From Turnera subulata (Eukaryota > Streptophyta > Magnoliopsida > Malpighiales > Passifloraceae), in assembly GCA_028386065.3 (NCBI GenBank), contig JAKUCV010004285.1:1-64000 (forward strand): a stretch of DNA of 64,000 nucleotides, written 5' to 3'. Below, one piece after another: positions 1 through 10,315 of the stretch. Made by a program: the position numbers and the translations under genes. Positions within the stretch are counted from its first letter, which is position 1. Every line of letters begins with the position of its first letter. The notes under the pieces are model-generated. The model had not been told where the DNA came from. It worked only from the letters and a program-made list of their open reading frames with translations, and did no database searches.

Positions 1-171
1 GGTAATAAAGAATCGGGACGAATAGATTTCGTCTACAAAGACAAGGCGAGGAATTCTTCCTAGCTCCTCTGGCAATGGCCCCTGTGGCTCATTCACGATA
101 CTAAAGGACAACCGATTTCTCCTTCCTACGTTTGCACCTTCAACGAAAAAGACGGAGGAAGGGGCAGGCAT
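1..171 (-). CDS. Antisense-ORF family protein, N-terminal 57 residues (cut by window edge)
   Basis: Reading the minus strand from ATG at 171-169 gives 57 uninterrupted codons to the window edge. The peptide starts MPAPSSVFFVEGAN and aligns without gaps to the start of the protein at 21433-22116, with about 43 of 57 residues identical. Of the 43 shared residues, about 31 are encoded by different synonymous codons, so the copies are old but held at protein level. A TATA box lies about 90 bp upstream (261-268). The endonuclease-like half seen in the other copy would lie outside the window. I recognise no function for this N-terminal domain. The host element is unclear: the next recognisable sequence rightward is a copia element in plus orientation, so this gene may be antisense within it, or in older flanking DNA. 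Confidence 0.75.
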   Translation of the reverse strand, partial: MPAPSSVFFVEGANVGRRNRLSFSIVNEPQGPLPEELGRIPRLVFVDEIYSSRFFIT

Positions 172-714
172 TTTCTCTTTACTTTTGATTTTTTTTTTTC
201 CTAATCTCTCTTTCTTTGAAATTGGCTTATCATTTTCTGTCTAATGAGCTTAATCCCTGTCTTTTATAGAACCAAATGTGCGGTGTCATTCTTCCAAAGG
301 CAGACCCCTACCACACTTGGGAGAGCTTAAGAAATTCTTCGCCAAATAGAAACGCCAAGTTCATTATTACTAACCTCCAAATTTGTAGCTAATCAAATAT
401 CTGCTTTGTTGAAAATTCAGGCCTAAATTGCATTATTGATCCGACAAGGGATTTACTGTCTATTTAGCTAGCTATCGGAGGCTATCAAAGTCCAACCGAC
501 AAGACAATTTCTCGAGCCCGGTGCACTGAAGACAAGAAGAAAATGTCTCTTAGTGGCAGAGGGATACTTACCATCTCTTGAAATTGTCACAACATCGTTC
601 ATCTCCATAACTCGTGTATTATCCATTGCTAATTTGAGCACCCGAGGCTCTACTAAATCAATTTTGTAGGGACAGATCGCTTTGGACGTCAAGCAAGGTT
701 GTACAAACAGAGAC
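172..714. other. Leader and unassigned sequence
   Basis: The part next to 171 is the leader and promoter of the minus-strand gene. The rest has no family I recognise. A 104-codon minus-strand open frame (468-782) runs into the palindrome array and has no recognisable domain, so I do not call it a gene. Confidence 0.3.
261..268 (-). promoter_or_regulatory. TATA box of the left-edge gene
   Basis: The minus strand reads TCTATAAAAGAC here, about 90 bp upstream of the ATG at 171. That predicts a leader of roughly 60 nt. The paralogous gene at 21433 has the same octamer, TATAAAAG, at a similar distance (21311-21318), which supports both as genuine promoters. Confidence 0.5.
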
Positions 715-1208
715 ACATCGATGTCGTTCTGACAAACATCGATGTTGAATACATTGAATAAGTGGCAAAATGTTAAACACATCGATGTTGCGTATCACAA
801 CATCGATGTTCAGGTAAGTTTTCTGACGCTAATATTTATTAAACTTATCCCACTCATCCAACATCGATGTTCAAACCCAAGACATCAATGTTCATTCTTT
901 TGCTCTTTCGAATTTCAACCAGAGAGAGTGCAACATCGATGTTCTCATAATGAACATCGATGTTCTGATCTCATTAATTATTTCATAACTCGGACCCGAG
1001 AGCATATAACATCGATGTTCTTACTATGGACATCGATGTTCCCCTGACTAAACTATCTCTTAACTCGGACCCGAGAGCACATAACATCGATGTTCTCATG
1101 GTGGACATCGATGTTCCGCTGTCGAATTTCAAAAATATAGCCGTTAGCCATTCACAACATCGACGCAACCGAACAGAACATCGATGTTCCCTTCATGGAC
1201 ATCGATGT
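715..1208. repeat. Internal array of paired ACATCGATGT palindromes (15 units)
   Basis: The 10-bp palindrome ACATCGATGT starts at 715/736, 779/800, 861/882, 933/954, 1009/1030, 1084/1105 and 1157/1178/1199. Within each group the spacing is exactly 21 bp. Groups recur every 64 to 82 bp, mostly 72-76. Two units are degenerate (882 and 1157). The 11-bp spacers are unrelated to one another. The array lies upstream of the env-like ORF at 1455 and repeats the architecture of the array in the LTR at 2853-3390. Because the units fall in several reading frames, I read it as DNA-level structure, not coding sequence. Confidence 0.9.
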
Positions 1209-1454
1209 TCAACTGCAGATTTTCAAAAAAAATATAGCCCTTGAGAGCCAATTTAGCCGTTGTCTTCTTGAACCAACTAGCCGTTTATAGCCGTTACTAG
1301 CTGTTATCAGCCCCCAACAGCTATTTTCTTTGCTGCCTCTTACAGAAAATCCAATGCCTTACATCTTTCCTCTTCCCCACAATCTCATCAAGTCATTCTC
1401 TACTCCATATCCTTCATTTCTTCAACTATTTATTCCTTAATTTCTCACACAATC

Positions 1455-2268
1455 ATGGGCAGACAAGGCAAATCACCCGTGAGACCACCAACCAAAAGAG
1501 GCGGTACTTCTTCCTCTTCTTCTAAATTCCCTCTACATGGAAGTTCTGCTGTTTGGTTTCCCTCTCGTCAACAACTCGCTCTCTATCAATCCTCCTTCCA
1601 CAATCGTTCAATTTTTCCTCCCCGGAAATCACACCGTTCTCTCCATTGAGGATGTGAAAATCCTTCATGCCATTCTCCATCATGCTCACATTAATTGGGC
1701 ATGTTTTGTGCTTATGCACATGACCGACTATCCGCCTCAATCCACTCATCATTCACTACCCTATCCCATCTTGGTGTTGGACATTCTCCTACAGGCAGGA
1801 CTTGATGCTAGGGAAGGGCCCCAAGTCTCTCATACAAAAACGTGGGCCATTAGTGACGACACCTTCCGCACCGGTAAACCCGAGCACGAACCCAGACTTA
1901 CACCGGGAGAAAGTTCCGCAGCACCATCCCGTCCAGAACCCGCTCCTCACACTCCTGCTGCCACTCTTGAATCGATTGCAGCATCTCTTGCACACCTCCA
2001 CGCAAGTGTTAATAGCATGGGACGGTCCGTTGATCGCATTGACCTCGAAGTTCAACGACAAGGGCATGCTCTTCGGTCCTACTTTGATAGGGTACACTAT
2101 CAACCTCCACCCTATCATACCACTTTTCAGGGCTATGATTTCGGAGCTGAGGGAGATGATGATGATGAGCCATATGATCCTACTATGGCCGGTGATCCTA
2201 TGGACATGGATGCGGAAAATGAAGAAGAGGCTGAAGATGATGAGGAGGACAACGATGATGGGAACTAG
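1455..2268 (+). pseudogene. Env-like / accessory ORF of a SIRE/Maximus-type copia element, frameshifted
   Basis: The ORF opens at ATG 1455 (MGRQGKSPVRPP, then a serine run). Homology continues in another frame from about 1545 to the stop at 2268, so there is a frameshift near 1530-1560. The second part has a region of the type seen in plant transposon accessory proteins (LSIEDVKILHAILHHAHINW, then a short SLPYPILVLDILLQAG segment). After that come a proline-rich stretch, a probable coiled coil (about ATLESIAASLAHLHASVN) and a strongly acidic C-terminus. This order and its position between pol and the 3' LTR fit the extra env-like ORF of SIRE/Maximus elements. Role unproven in the family. No signal peptide or clear membrane segment is visible. 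Pol is absent from the window. Confidence 0.6.
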
Positions 2269-2527
2269 GATCATAGCTTTTATTTTTTTTATCACTAATG
2301 CTTATGTTTAATGTTTATGTTTTATGCCTTGTCTTTCAAATTCAATAATATACTTTGTCTTTGCCATTTCTTTTTGCTAATGCCAAAAGGGGGAAAAATC
2401 ACCGAAAGTATATGCAACTCAGGGGGAATTAAAAGAATAACTATGCATCAAGTGAGGGGGAATTCATTCCACTTCGAAATCTAAATCTATAAATCTTAGC
2501 ATATACTTTCATTGTTTGTCATTATCA

Positions 2528-2540
2528 AAAAGGGGGAAAT
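2528..2540 (+). other. Polypurine tract of the SIRE/Maximus-like element
   Basis: AAAAGGGGGAAAT lies directly before the LTR start TGTTGG at 2541. It would prime plus-strand DNA synthesis. Between the env-like stop and this tract (2269-2527) there are further G-rich AGGGGGAATT-type copies near 2390-2465 and no other gene. Confidence 0.75.
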
Positions 2541-2852
2541 TGTTGGAACAACTAATGCCTTTGTGTTTCATATAGGTTTTGATATTGACAAACTATGCAG
2601 GAAGCAAAATCTTGGCATAAATTGAAATGAAGGCTCAAGCAAAAAGAAATAATCAAAAGCAAAGCCTTATGACATCAAAAGTTCAAGAATGAATGTGACA
2701 AGATCAAGCAAGAAGAACAAGAAGAGTTAGGAACTCAATTGTATACAAGGTTAAACATTCAATGTCTCTAAGATATTGGCTCAAACAAAATCACTTTTAC
2801 TCATGCATCAATTTGATTTTATTTCACTCACATTTCTGTTTCCGAGCCTTGA

Positions 2853-3390
2853 ACATCGATGTCCAATTACTGAACATCGATGTCCTCATGACCGTTATGC
2901 TTAAAGATTTGCCTTAAAGAGTCTGAACATCGATGTCTCATGTTATAACATCGATGTCCTATTATATCAGGTTTCAAAAATGTTTTGGGAATGTCCAAAA
3001 CATCGATGTTCAACCAAGGAACATCGATGTTATTTTGGCTCGGGTTTTGAACAAAGAATTTTCTAAAGGCTATAACATCGATGTCCAAATTTCCAACATC
3101 GATGTTCTTACAATAAGTTTTCAAAATTCCTTGGCAGAGGTTTGGAAACATCGATGTTCACCATTACAACATCGATGTTATTTGGTCTCGGGTCTTGGAC
3201 AATGTTTTGGCCAACATCGATGTCCATTTTGAGAACATCGATGTCCTAGTGACCGTTAGCCCAATAATTCATATTCACTGGCCAGGACATCGATGTCCAC
3301 ATTTACAACATCGATGTCCATATGACCGTTGGACAAGAAAATGCATATTCAAGGCCAGAACATCGATGTCCTAAATTTGAACATCGATGT
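2853..3390. repeat. LTR array of eight ACATCGATGT palindrome pairs
   Basis: Pairs start at 2853/2874, 2927/2948, 3000/3021, 3075/3096, 3148/3169, 3214/3235, 3287/3308 and 3360/3381. All 16 palindromes are exact and the within-pair spacing is 21 bp in all eight. Successive pairs are 74, 73, 75, 73, 66, 73 and 73 bp apart. Spacer sequence varies freely. Taking 10.5 bp per turn, 21 bp is two turns and 73.5 bp is seven, so most sites would lie on one face of the helix. The array ends about 100 bp upstream of the LTR TATA box, where a U3 enhancer would sit. Confidence 0.95.
3323..3333 (-). promoter_or_regulatory. MSA-like (MYB3R) element in the LTR, with related copies
   Basis: The minus strand reads TCCAACGGTCA, an exact match to the plant mitosis-specific activator consensus YCYAACGGYYA. 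Near matches containing TAACGGTCA occur on the minus strand around 2889-2899 and 3249-3259. Further AACGG cores lie at about 1137-1146 and 3460. These are the sites bound by three-repeat MYB factors in G2/M promoters. Activity here is inferred from sequence only. Confidence 0.45.
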
Positions 3391-3487
3391 TCAGCCGGCA
3401 AGAGGAGACATACTTTTTCAGCTTTCCACAATTTTGTCTAAAGGTATTTTGGATTGATTTCACAACGGTTATACATGTTTTTAGACC

Positions 3488-3494
3488 TATAAAT
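3488..3494 (+). promoter_or_regulatory. TATA box of the SIRE/Maximus-like LTR
   Basis: TATAAAT lies in an otherwise mixed sequence about 100 bp after the last palindrome. Transcription would start near 3515-3525 and mark the U3/R boundary. Confidence 0.5.
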
Positions 3495-4011
3495 TGAGCA
3501 TTTTTGGCTATGTTCAATAGTTAATCAACTCTCAACATTTCGAGCATTTATCATTATACACATATATCATTTTTTGAGCTAATATCATTGAGACTTGAGA
3601 GTTCCCTTATAGAACTTACTTTGTGTACTCATACCTACTCTTGAAGAGAGTTTTTGCTTTGAGTGACTCAATTGTAATCACACATCTTGAGGGAGGATTA
3701 TTCCCTTGTAGTGAATTCATAGGAAGAGGGTCTTCTTTCTGTGGGAAAAGTCTTGAAGTGTTGAATCTTCAAGCAGGAGTTGTAAACGGTTTGTTAAGCA
3801 CCCGGAAGCTTAACGGTGATAGTGGAATCTTCGAGAGAGTCTCTCGGAGGACTGGATTAGCCACACGGGTTGTGTGTGTGTGAACCAGTATAAATCGGTT
3901 TGCCTTTCTCTCCTTTTTAATTCCGCAATTATTATTGTTTAAAGCCTTAATTAGTTCTTAATCGCTAATTCACCCCCCCCCCCCCCCCCTCTTAGCTTGT
4001 TTGGGTCTACA

Positions 4012-4330
4012 TGGTATTTTTATGACTTTCGGGTTTGGAAACCAAAAACATGAGTTTGTTTTTCTGCCACTAGATTAAAAATTGTGTTGTATGGGGGGGG
4101 GCATAAAATGAATTACCGAGTCTTAAAATATATTTTATTTTTCTTGCTTTTCGTGTAAAACTACTTTTTTTAAAAAAAATTGTGTTAGTTTTAGATTTGG
4201 ACATAGTAAAATCAGAAAATAAATTGTTATAAATAGGAACACATTTACCTATATTTAAAATATTTAATTAAATAAAACTTATATGAATTATTTAAGAAAA
4301 TTTTACCTGTAAATTCTTGCTTGATTGAGC
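4012..4330. other. Flanking DNA, nothing recognised
   Basis: AT-rich sequence with a short G run near 4095. No ORF, RNA gene or repeat family is visible. Confidence 0.4.
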
Positions 4331-4335
4331 TTTGT

Positions 4336-6858
4336 TGTAACAGCCCGGGTAATTTTTGCAATTTTACCAGTACCGTAAAAAGTTTTTACATAGTTATTTA
4401 TCATTAAAATAAATCTTCGGTAATTAATTTATGGTAACTCGAGCATCGGATTCCGAAACCGAGCTCTGTCCCACGTTCGGGATTTTTCTGCGGACTTTAC
4501 GAACCAAAGTTAGAATTTTTCGGGTCCAGGAATCTTCAGAAAAGTCAGGTTTATCCTCGAGTTATCGGATCAGAAATAAAGTCAAGGGGGTATAATGGTT
4601 ATTTTCTGGTCCGGACAGAACCGGCCTCACATGCTGCACAGTATTAAGGCTACCGCCGCCTTCTACTGTGAAGCCTGTGAGAAGATTGTGTTACCCGTGC
4701 ATTGCCAGTACCTTGCCCGTGCCTCTTCTGTATTTGCAAGCCTTTAACCTGTAACATTTTGCTTCCTAGTATACACCACCCTCAACTTCTTCTTTCTGCC
4801 TTGCAAACTCCATACCCAAACCCAGTATCTCCTTCCCCTGCAAACTCAAACACCAGTTCAGTGCAACCCACCTGTGAAAAGAAACCAATCAAAAAAAAAA
4901 GAAAACACACACACCCCAACCAAAACTACGTCGTTTTGGACAACCCCAAACACCCCCCCCTTTCTTCTTCCTTCTGCCGCCACCCGAGACCACCACCTGC
5001 AACCTCGCCGCCGTCCTCTTCTCCTTCTCCTCCTCACTCGCACGCCGTCACTGCAGACCACCATCCCGCCGCCTCCTCCACGCATCTCCTCTCGTCGCGT
5101 TGGTGCCGCCGCCAGCAACCGCTTGCAGCCCGACGTCAGTCTTTCCTCGTGCCTCCGTCCCTGAGTCACCGTGTCGCACCTCGTCCTGTGCCGCCTTACC
5201 TCGTGTGCGCCGCAGCTGCAGGTGAGCAGTCCACGGGTTGAAGACAACCCCGCTGCCCGAGTACCCACTTCACCCAGCCGGGTCATGACACTAGGTCGGG
5301 TTGACCCAGATGTCTACCTGGGCCGAGTGAGGTGAGGAGCTTGGTGTATGGGCTGAATGGTTGGGCTGGAATAGCACTTCTTTTGGGCTGATCCAGAACT
5401 AAAGAAATAGCTATAATTATATTATTTTGGGAAATATATTTTGGAAAATAAATATAATTCTGGAAAAATAAAAATAATAATTCTGGAATGATAATAATAT
5501 ATACTGAGGGTTATATTCTTTGGAAATAATATTGTGGAAATAAACATATACGGTATATAATAATTATTTTGGGAAAATAATTTCGGAAAGGATATTACCA
5601 AGGTAATAAAATACCGGAATAATAACCAGGTATATGTATAGTGTATTTTTAACACTGGAAAATAAATGGTGAATTATGATGATAATGGAAAATAATCCGA
5701 GGCAGTACCGAGTTGGTTCAGTATTTTAATTTTACTACATACAGTATTAGCATGGCATCTGCATAACATCTTATATGTGCATATTATTTGTTTGATATAG
5801 GAGTTGATAACGAGCAGAAACCTGAGGAACCGGACTTGGAGTCTGTTGGACAATTCCATAATTGATAATCGGCTAAGGTGTGGATGGATAACCTTTGATA
5901 TGTGCCCGTAATACTGTGTGTGTTTTGTTGTTTGATTGAACTGCTGAGATGGTTATTGTTGGTTGTTTGACTGCTATGATGTTGTTATTGTTGTTGATAA
6001 ACTGTGTTATTGGTTTGTGGATATTGTGTTGAGATTAATGTTGAACTGATAACTGTGGATAATTGAGGAAAGGATAATGAGTATTGGAATTGGAATTGGA
6101 ATTGGAATCGAATTTGAGATGATGATTTAATTGTTACGTAGAAAGTAGTGGTACGACTAGATGGTTAGAGGCTAGTTCTGTGGTGTCATGGATGGTTTGG
6201 TTTGGTTATTGGGGACGTTGATCCCGGATTGTGTTTTGGCCCGGCATCCGGAATTAGTTAATAACCAGGTACGACCCTAGCTTTTCCAGTGACAGGGGCC
6301 CGAAAGATAAAATTGGTAATAATAATAAATATTCTTTTGGTCTTGGCTCAGTCGTGTTTTGGTAGAATCTTTGAGTTGTCTTTGCCTGTATTTTCTTTGA
6401 AAGTATTATGGTTGCCTACATATCTCTGTTTATCCTTGGTCGGTGAGCACTTCGGACTCATCCCTCGCCTGCGGGGTTTCATCCCGTAGGTTAAGTTGTT
6501 TCGTAGTTCAGGTACGACGTTCGATGGCTGCTGCTTTCTTCTCCACCTGACTCCGGATACATACCACCGCTGCATGTGCATATAAGACTTCCGCTGCTGT
6601 GTAATATATGTTGCTGTGTTGCTGCTTTCCTACATTGCTTATGATGCTGTTTGTACTGGATTATGTTGCTGTTGTTGAGCTAGTGTGTGTGGTTTGAATA
6701 ATGGTCCCCGAATATGGGTGACGGATATTGTCTTGGTACTTCTGCTGTATTTGAATTTACTGTGTAGTATTTTACCGTGATGTACTGCTTGTTCTATCAA
6801 TAAGAATAGTTTCGGCACGTGTTTACTGTATCTGGTAAATACGGGTCGGGGCGCTTCA
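4336..6858 (+). mobile_element. Solo LTR of a Ty3/gypsy element (plus orientation)
   Basis: It begins TGTAACAGCCCGGG and ends CGGGGCGCTTCA, and is flanked by a perfect 5-bp target duplication TTTGT (4331-4335 and 6859-6863). Length is 2523 bp. No internal domain follows, so it is a solo LTR left by LTR-LTR recombination. The same family appears on the plus strand at 59414-62269 and on the minus strand as the two LTRs of the element at 17034-25508. It holds a C-rich stretch (about 4950-5240) whose proline-rich open frames I do not accept as genes. The hairpin position described for the family has a single unit here (GGGGACGTTGATCCC, near 6213-6227). Confidence 0.9.
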
Positions 6859-6863
6859 TTTGT

Positions 6864-8464
6864 GATGGTAAGATTTAAAGAAAAAAAATTTAAAAACTGC
6901 AATAGTTTTTGTTGTGGATGCTGACAATTTTATACTCCAATGTTGAAGGGTGGGTGTTAATGCAATTTATTTTAAGTAATTGATTTAAAAAATCGCATTA
7001 ACCCCATCGGTTTCTTTTCATCCATTAATTATTCCTTCCCTCATATCAATTCCTCAACGGCTAAATAGAAAAATAACCTTTAACTTCACTAGTATTGTAC
7101 ATTAATATTATTTTTTAGATTTTCATATACCACGTGTCACCTCTATATGATGCCGGGTATCAAAATAGGAGAGTCTCTTGAAAAAAGATTCTGCTATTAT
7201 ATAGTATATTAGATATTAGATTAAACTAATTTCTAAAATAAGGTTCTGCTAAAATATAAACTATTTTTCCGGTAGCATATAAACAGCCACCAGACCAACA
7301 ATTAGACAGAAAATGGAAAAGGAAACAAGGAAACGAAAACAACAATTTATAGGGAAAAGAAAAAGGAAAGAAACAAAATGAATTAAGATTAATAAATTTA
7401 TAGGGGAAATCAGAAAATGCCAGAATAGAGATTACAACAAACATGAAAAAATTTGAAAACAAAATGAAAAAAGATTTAACTTAGCTTTAGTGGAAAAGTG
7501 GAGGTTGGTACCTATATAGGAAAAAAAGAAAAGATTAAATTAAGAATGACAAAAGGGAAACAAAAACAAATAAAGGTATGGTTAGATATTGAAAATATGT
7601 TTGGTTACCTTTTTGGGTGGGTTGGATTTCGTGGGAGAGGAGTGTCTCTGGAGAGATTTAGTTTTGAATTAGGAGAATTTTAGGCTTCCTTACCTTATAT
7701 ACAGTTGGTAGGAAAGGGTTATGAAATAAATACAATTGATTTTATATATTTAATTTGTTAATTAAATTTCTTTACAAGGTGTCCAAAACACATTAATTTA
7801 GTAATCCAATTAATTTGGCCGTTTAGGGTTTTCCTCTCATTAATTTGCTTCTTCTATTATTCAAAATTACCAGAGAATTAGTGGGGGTATTTGATATTAA
7901 CTATGCACATTAATTCCATTAGTGGGTGTATGATTATTAATACAACTTTATTGTATTTTGCCTTGTCTCAGCCTTTTTAAATTTCTTTTAAATTGATTTT
8001 GCCATGTCAATTAGATGCTATGCCAAATGTCACATTCTCACAGTCCTAGATGTCGAAATTGTAGAGCTCCTGAGTGGGGCTCTGCTATTATATATTATAA
8101 TAGATTAAATATTAGATTAGATATAGGTAGATTATGGAAGGAGGTGGAGAGGAAAAGTTGTGCATTTAGCCAAAATTAAATAGGACTTGCGTTGCTACGA
8201 TATGGTATTTAATATGATATAATATGATCTGGTAGCATTTAGCCAAATGGAGAGGACAAGTTCTGCATTTAGCCATATGGTATTTGATATGATATGATAT
8301 GATATGGTTGCACATACAACGAAGTCATGACAAGCTAATTGAGGAGTATATTTTTAAACGCGGTTCTTAGTTCGCTCAATCTTTCCCAACCAAATGCCAA
8401 AGCCAAAAACATACATACAATGGTCATGGAATACGGTTTCATACTAACCTTTTATTGTGGGGGC
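6864..8464. other. AT-rich intergenic DNA with minor repeats
   Basis: No gene is recognised. Two similar segments containing CTGCTATTATATA and a following TTAGATATTAGATTA-like stretch lie near 7190-7225 and 8088-8125. They could be the ends of an unidentified insertion of about 0.9 kb. A GATATGATAT-type simple repeat lies around 8200-8310. A 61-codon plus-strand open frame at 7498-7683 has no recognisable domain. Confidence 0.35.
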
Positions 8465-9165
8465 TGTAAGAATATTTTCTTTTATGCGGCCCATATAATA
8501 TTGTGATTTATTTAATGACGTTGAAAAATTCTATTGGTCAACTATTAGGGTTTTCTAATAGACACTTGATGGGGTGTATAAATATAATATTATGAAATAG
8601 GTCATTTCTCTCCAGTCGCTTAACGTTCTATTACACCATCTAACAAAGGTTAGAAAGAAAGACAGAGGCAAGAGAGAGAAATCTATTCCTCATGAAGGCA
8701 TCAAGACAAATCAAGAGGAGATTAAGAGAATTTAGAAGACAACATAATCGATTTTTTTTTTTTTTTTTTTTTTTGATACTAATGAGTATCCCAGCTCGAC
8801 AAGCCAGACTAATCTCATCCGTGGCTCGACACCCAATCTCGCTTCCCGGGCATTTAGCCTAAGACCACGAGCGGGGTCCAACATATTTAACCACTCCCAA
8901 CAGGTGCATTTTCCACACCTCCACGTTTCTCCGGATCGAACCCGGGACGTGTGAGTTAAGGGGCCGCAGCATGCTGGACCACTGCGCCAACACCTTGTTG
9001 GTGACAACATAATCGATTTACCAGGTATGTCTTCAACCTCATGTTATTAGTGGGAGATAATTAGTTCTACGATCTAATGGATATTATGTTAATGTATGAA
9101 TTGGGAATTAAATTATCGTCTCTTGATTCTTGATTATTATGATTGTTCATATTAATTATCTAACA
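8465..9165 (+). mobile_element. 5' LTR of copia element A (interrupted by a SINE)
   Basis: Matches 33271-33706 along its length apart from the SINE and the duplicated target at 8755-9019. A TATA-like GTGTATAAATA lies near 8575. The terminal sequence is TG...CA. Confidence 0.85.
8755..9002 (-). mobile_element. tRNA-derived SINE with a 17-bp target duplication
   Basis: The target duplication GACAACATAATCGATTT is at 8738-8754 and 9003-9019. The uninterrupted target is present in the other LTR at about 33543-33559. Read on the minus strand, the element starts near the A box (TGGCGCAGTGG, about 8975-8985), has a B box GGTTCGATCC (rc of 8933-8942), and ends in poly(A), seen as the T run after 8755. 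Length is about 248 bp. It inserted after the host copia element. Confidence 0.9.
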
Positions 9166-9167
9166 TG

Positions 9168-9179
9168 TGGTAGCGGAGC
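9168..9179 (+). other. Primer binding site of copia element A
   Basis: TGGTAGCGGAGC starts two bases after the LTR end. It resembles the usual plant initiator-Met site TGGTATCAGAGC with two differences. The same 12-mer is found at the primer position of the gypsy-type element and of copia element C. Confidence 0.7.
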
Positions 9180-10315
9180 GCTAGTTTAGGAACGATTATC
9201 TCCCCTTTATGTATTATATCTTGGTTTGTTGGATTTATATGTGTCTCATGTCGGGAAAAATTTGTTTGATTTGGTTGGGTATTATGTTCAATCCAATTGA
9301 TTCAAATAATATATGTTTTGTGCCGATTGTTTATGGACAAAAAAAGAAAATCAATGGTTGTCTTGTTCAACGAAAGTATGTGCAAAGAAATTATCTGGTT
9401 TGTTCTTATTGTTTTGCCGATTTGACGAATGGCCTACGCATGAAGGATATACTGTACTGTTAAGAAATTTATTTTACATATTGTGTTTCAATCGGCTACA
9501 CAAACCACTTATGACATATGTTTTGGCAAGAATTTAATATTAAGTTTCTTGCATGATGTCGATAAAAAAAAATGACTCTTATGAAATATTTAATCGATTT
9601 TATATGTCAATTATGGAACTTTATTTTGATGCTTTGTCGACAGACCCATCATATATTAGAATAATTCATTTTGAAAGCTTTCTTTGCCTTCTGTTAAATT
9701 TTATTCATGCCTTCATGGTTGTCGACAATGACAGTTGTGCTTTTGAAAAAAAAAAATGTGGCTGTTTTCCACTTAAGTCCACACTTTACAGATTCTATCA
9801 CTCAAGTCCTATAGACAGATTTACAGTTTAGTCCACACATTAATGTTTCTGTCATTTACATCCTTACGAGACATATTACTATTTATTCCATAATGTTTTT
9901 GATAATGCATTTAAGTCTATTTATGTTGGACTTGTTAATAGTCTCTTTTACATAAACATCTTTATAGAGTTTGATATCTTCTTATTTATAATTTGTTAGT
10001 TACCGAAGTGGCCAAATTAGAATGTTTTATAGATATCAATTTTAAGAAAAGAGACACTTAAGTAAATATTTGATATCTATTTTATGTACAATTTGTTAGT
10101 CACCAAAGTGGCCGAATTGGAATGCTTTATGGATATCAAAATTAAGAAAAATATTGATTTACTCATGAGTATGTGATGCGATTGAGGTGATGGCATGATG
10201 GTGATAATTTATTTTATCATGAGAAAATCAAGTTTATTTTCATAAAATATTTAAGGATCAACCCAAAGATTGATTGATCATTTTATGATCATGAACTTGA
10301 AAGATGATCAATTAA
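9180..10315 (+). other. Leader region of copia element A with a tandem duplication
   Basis: No intact ORF is present. Two copies of an approximately 100-bp unit lie at about 9970-10046 and 10069-10146 (shared words AATTTGTTAGT, GTGGCC and GGATATCAA). Short open frames at 9209-9537 and 9553-9831 show no recognisable domain. Confidence 0.4.

Larger units (their letters stand above)
2541..4011 (+). mobile_element. 3' LTR of a SIRE/Maximus-like Ty1/copia element
   Basis: The LTR begins TGTTGGAACAAC just after the polypurine tract and ends near TTGGGTCTACA at 4011, giving about 1.47 kb. It contains the palindrome array, a TATA box (3488-3494) and a poly-C run (about 3972-3989) near its 3' end. 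The long LTR, the TGTTGG start, the AAAGGGGGAAAT tract and the env-like ORF together point to the SIRE/Maximus lineage (inferred). The 5' LTR and pol are not in the window, so a target duplication cannot be tested. The exact 3' boundary is uncertain by a few bases. Confidence 0.75.

Noticed and set aside
742..3232. Open frames repeating NIDV, HRCS or similar through the palindrome arrays
   Set aside because: The 21-bp spacing is a multiple of three, which keeps frames open on both strands. Units fall in different frames between groups, so the constraint is on DNA and not protein.
715..3390. CRISPR-like array of regularly spaced repeats
   Set aside because: The genome is a plant, the repeat is a 10-bp palindrome, spacers alternate between 11 bp and about 42 bp, and there are no cas genes.
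4702..5286. Proline/arginine-rich open frames on both strands
   Set aside because: They lie in a C-rich part of a solo LTR and are compositional. The equivalent part of the other solo LTR does not conserve the frame.
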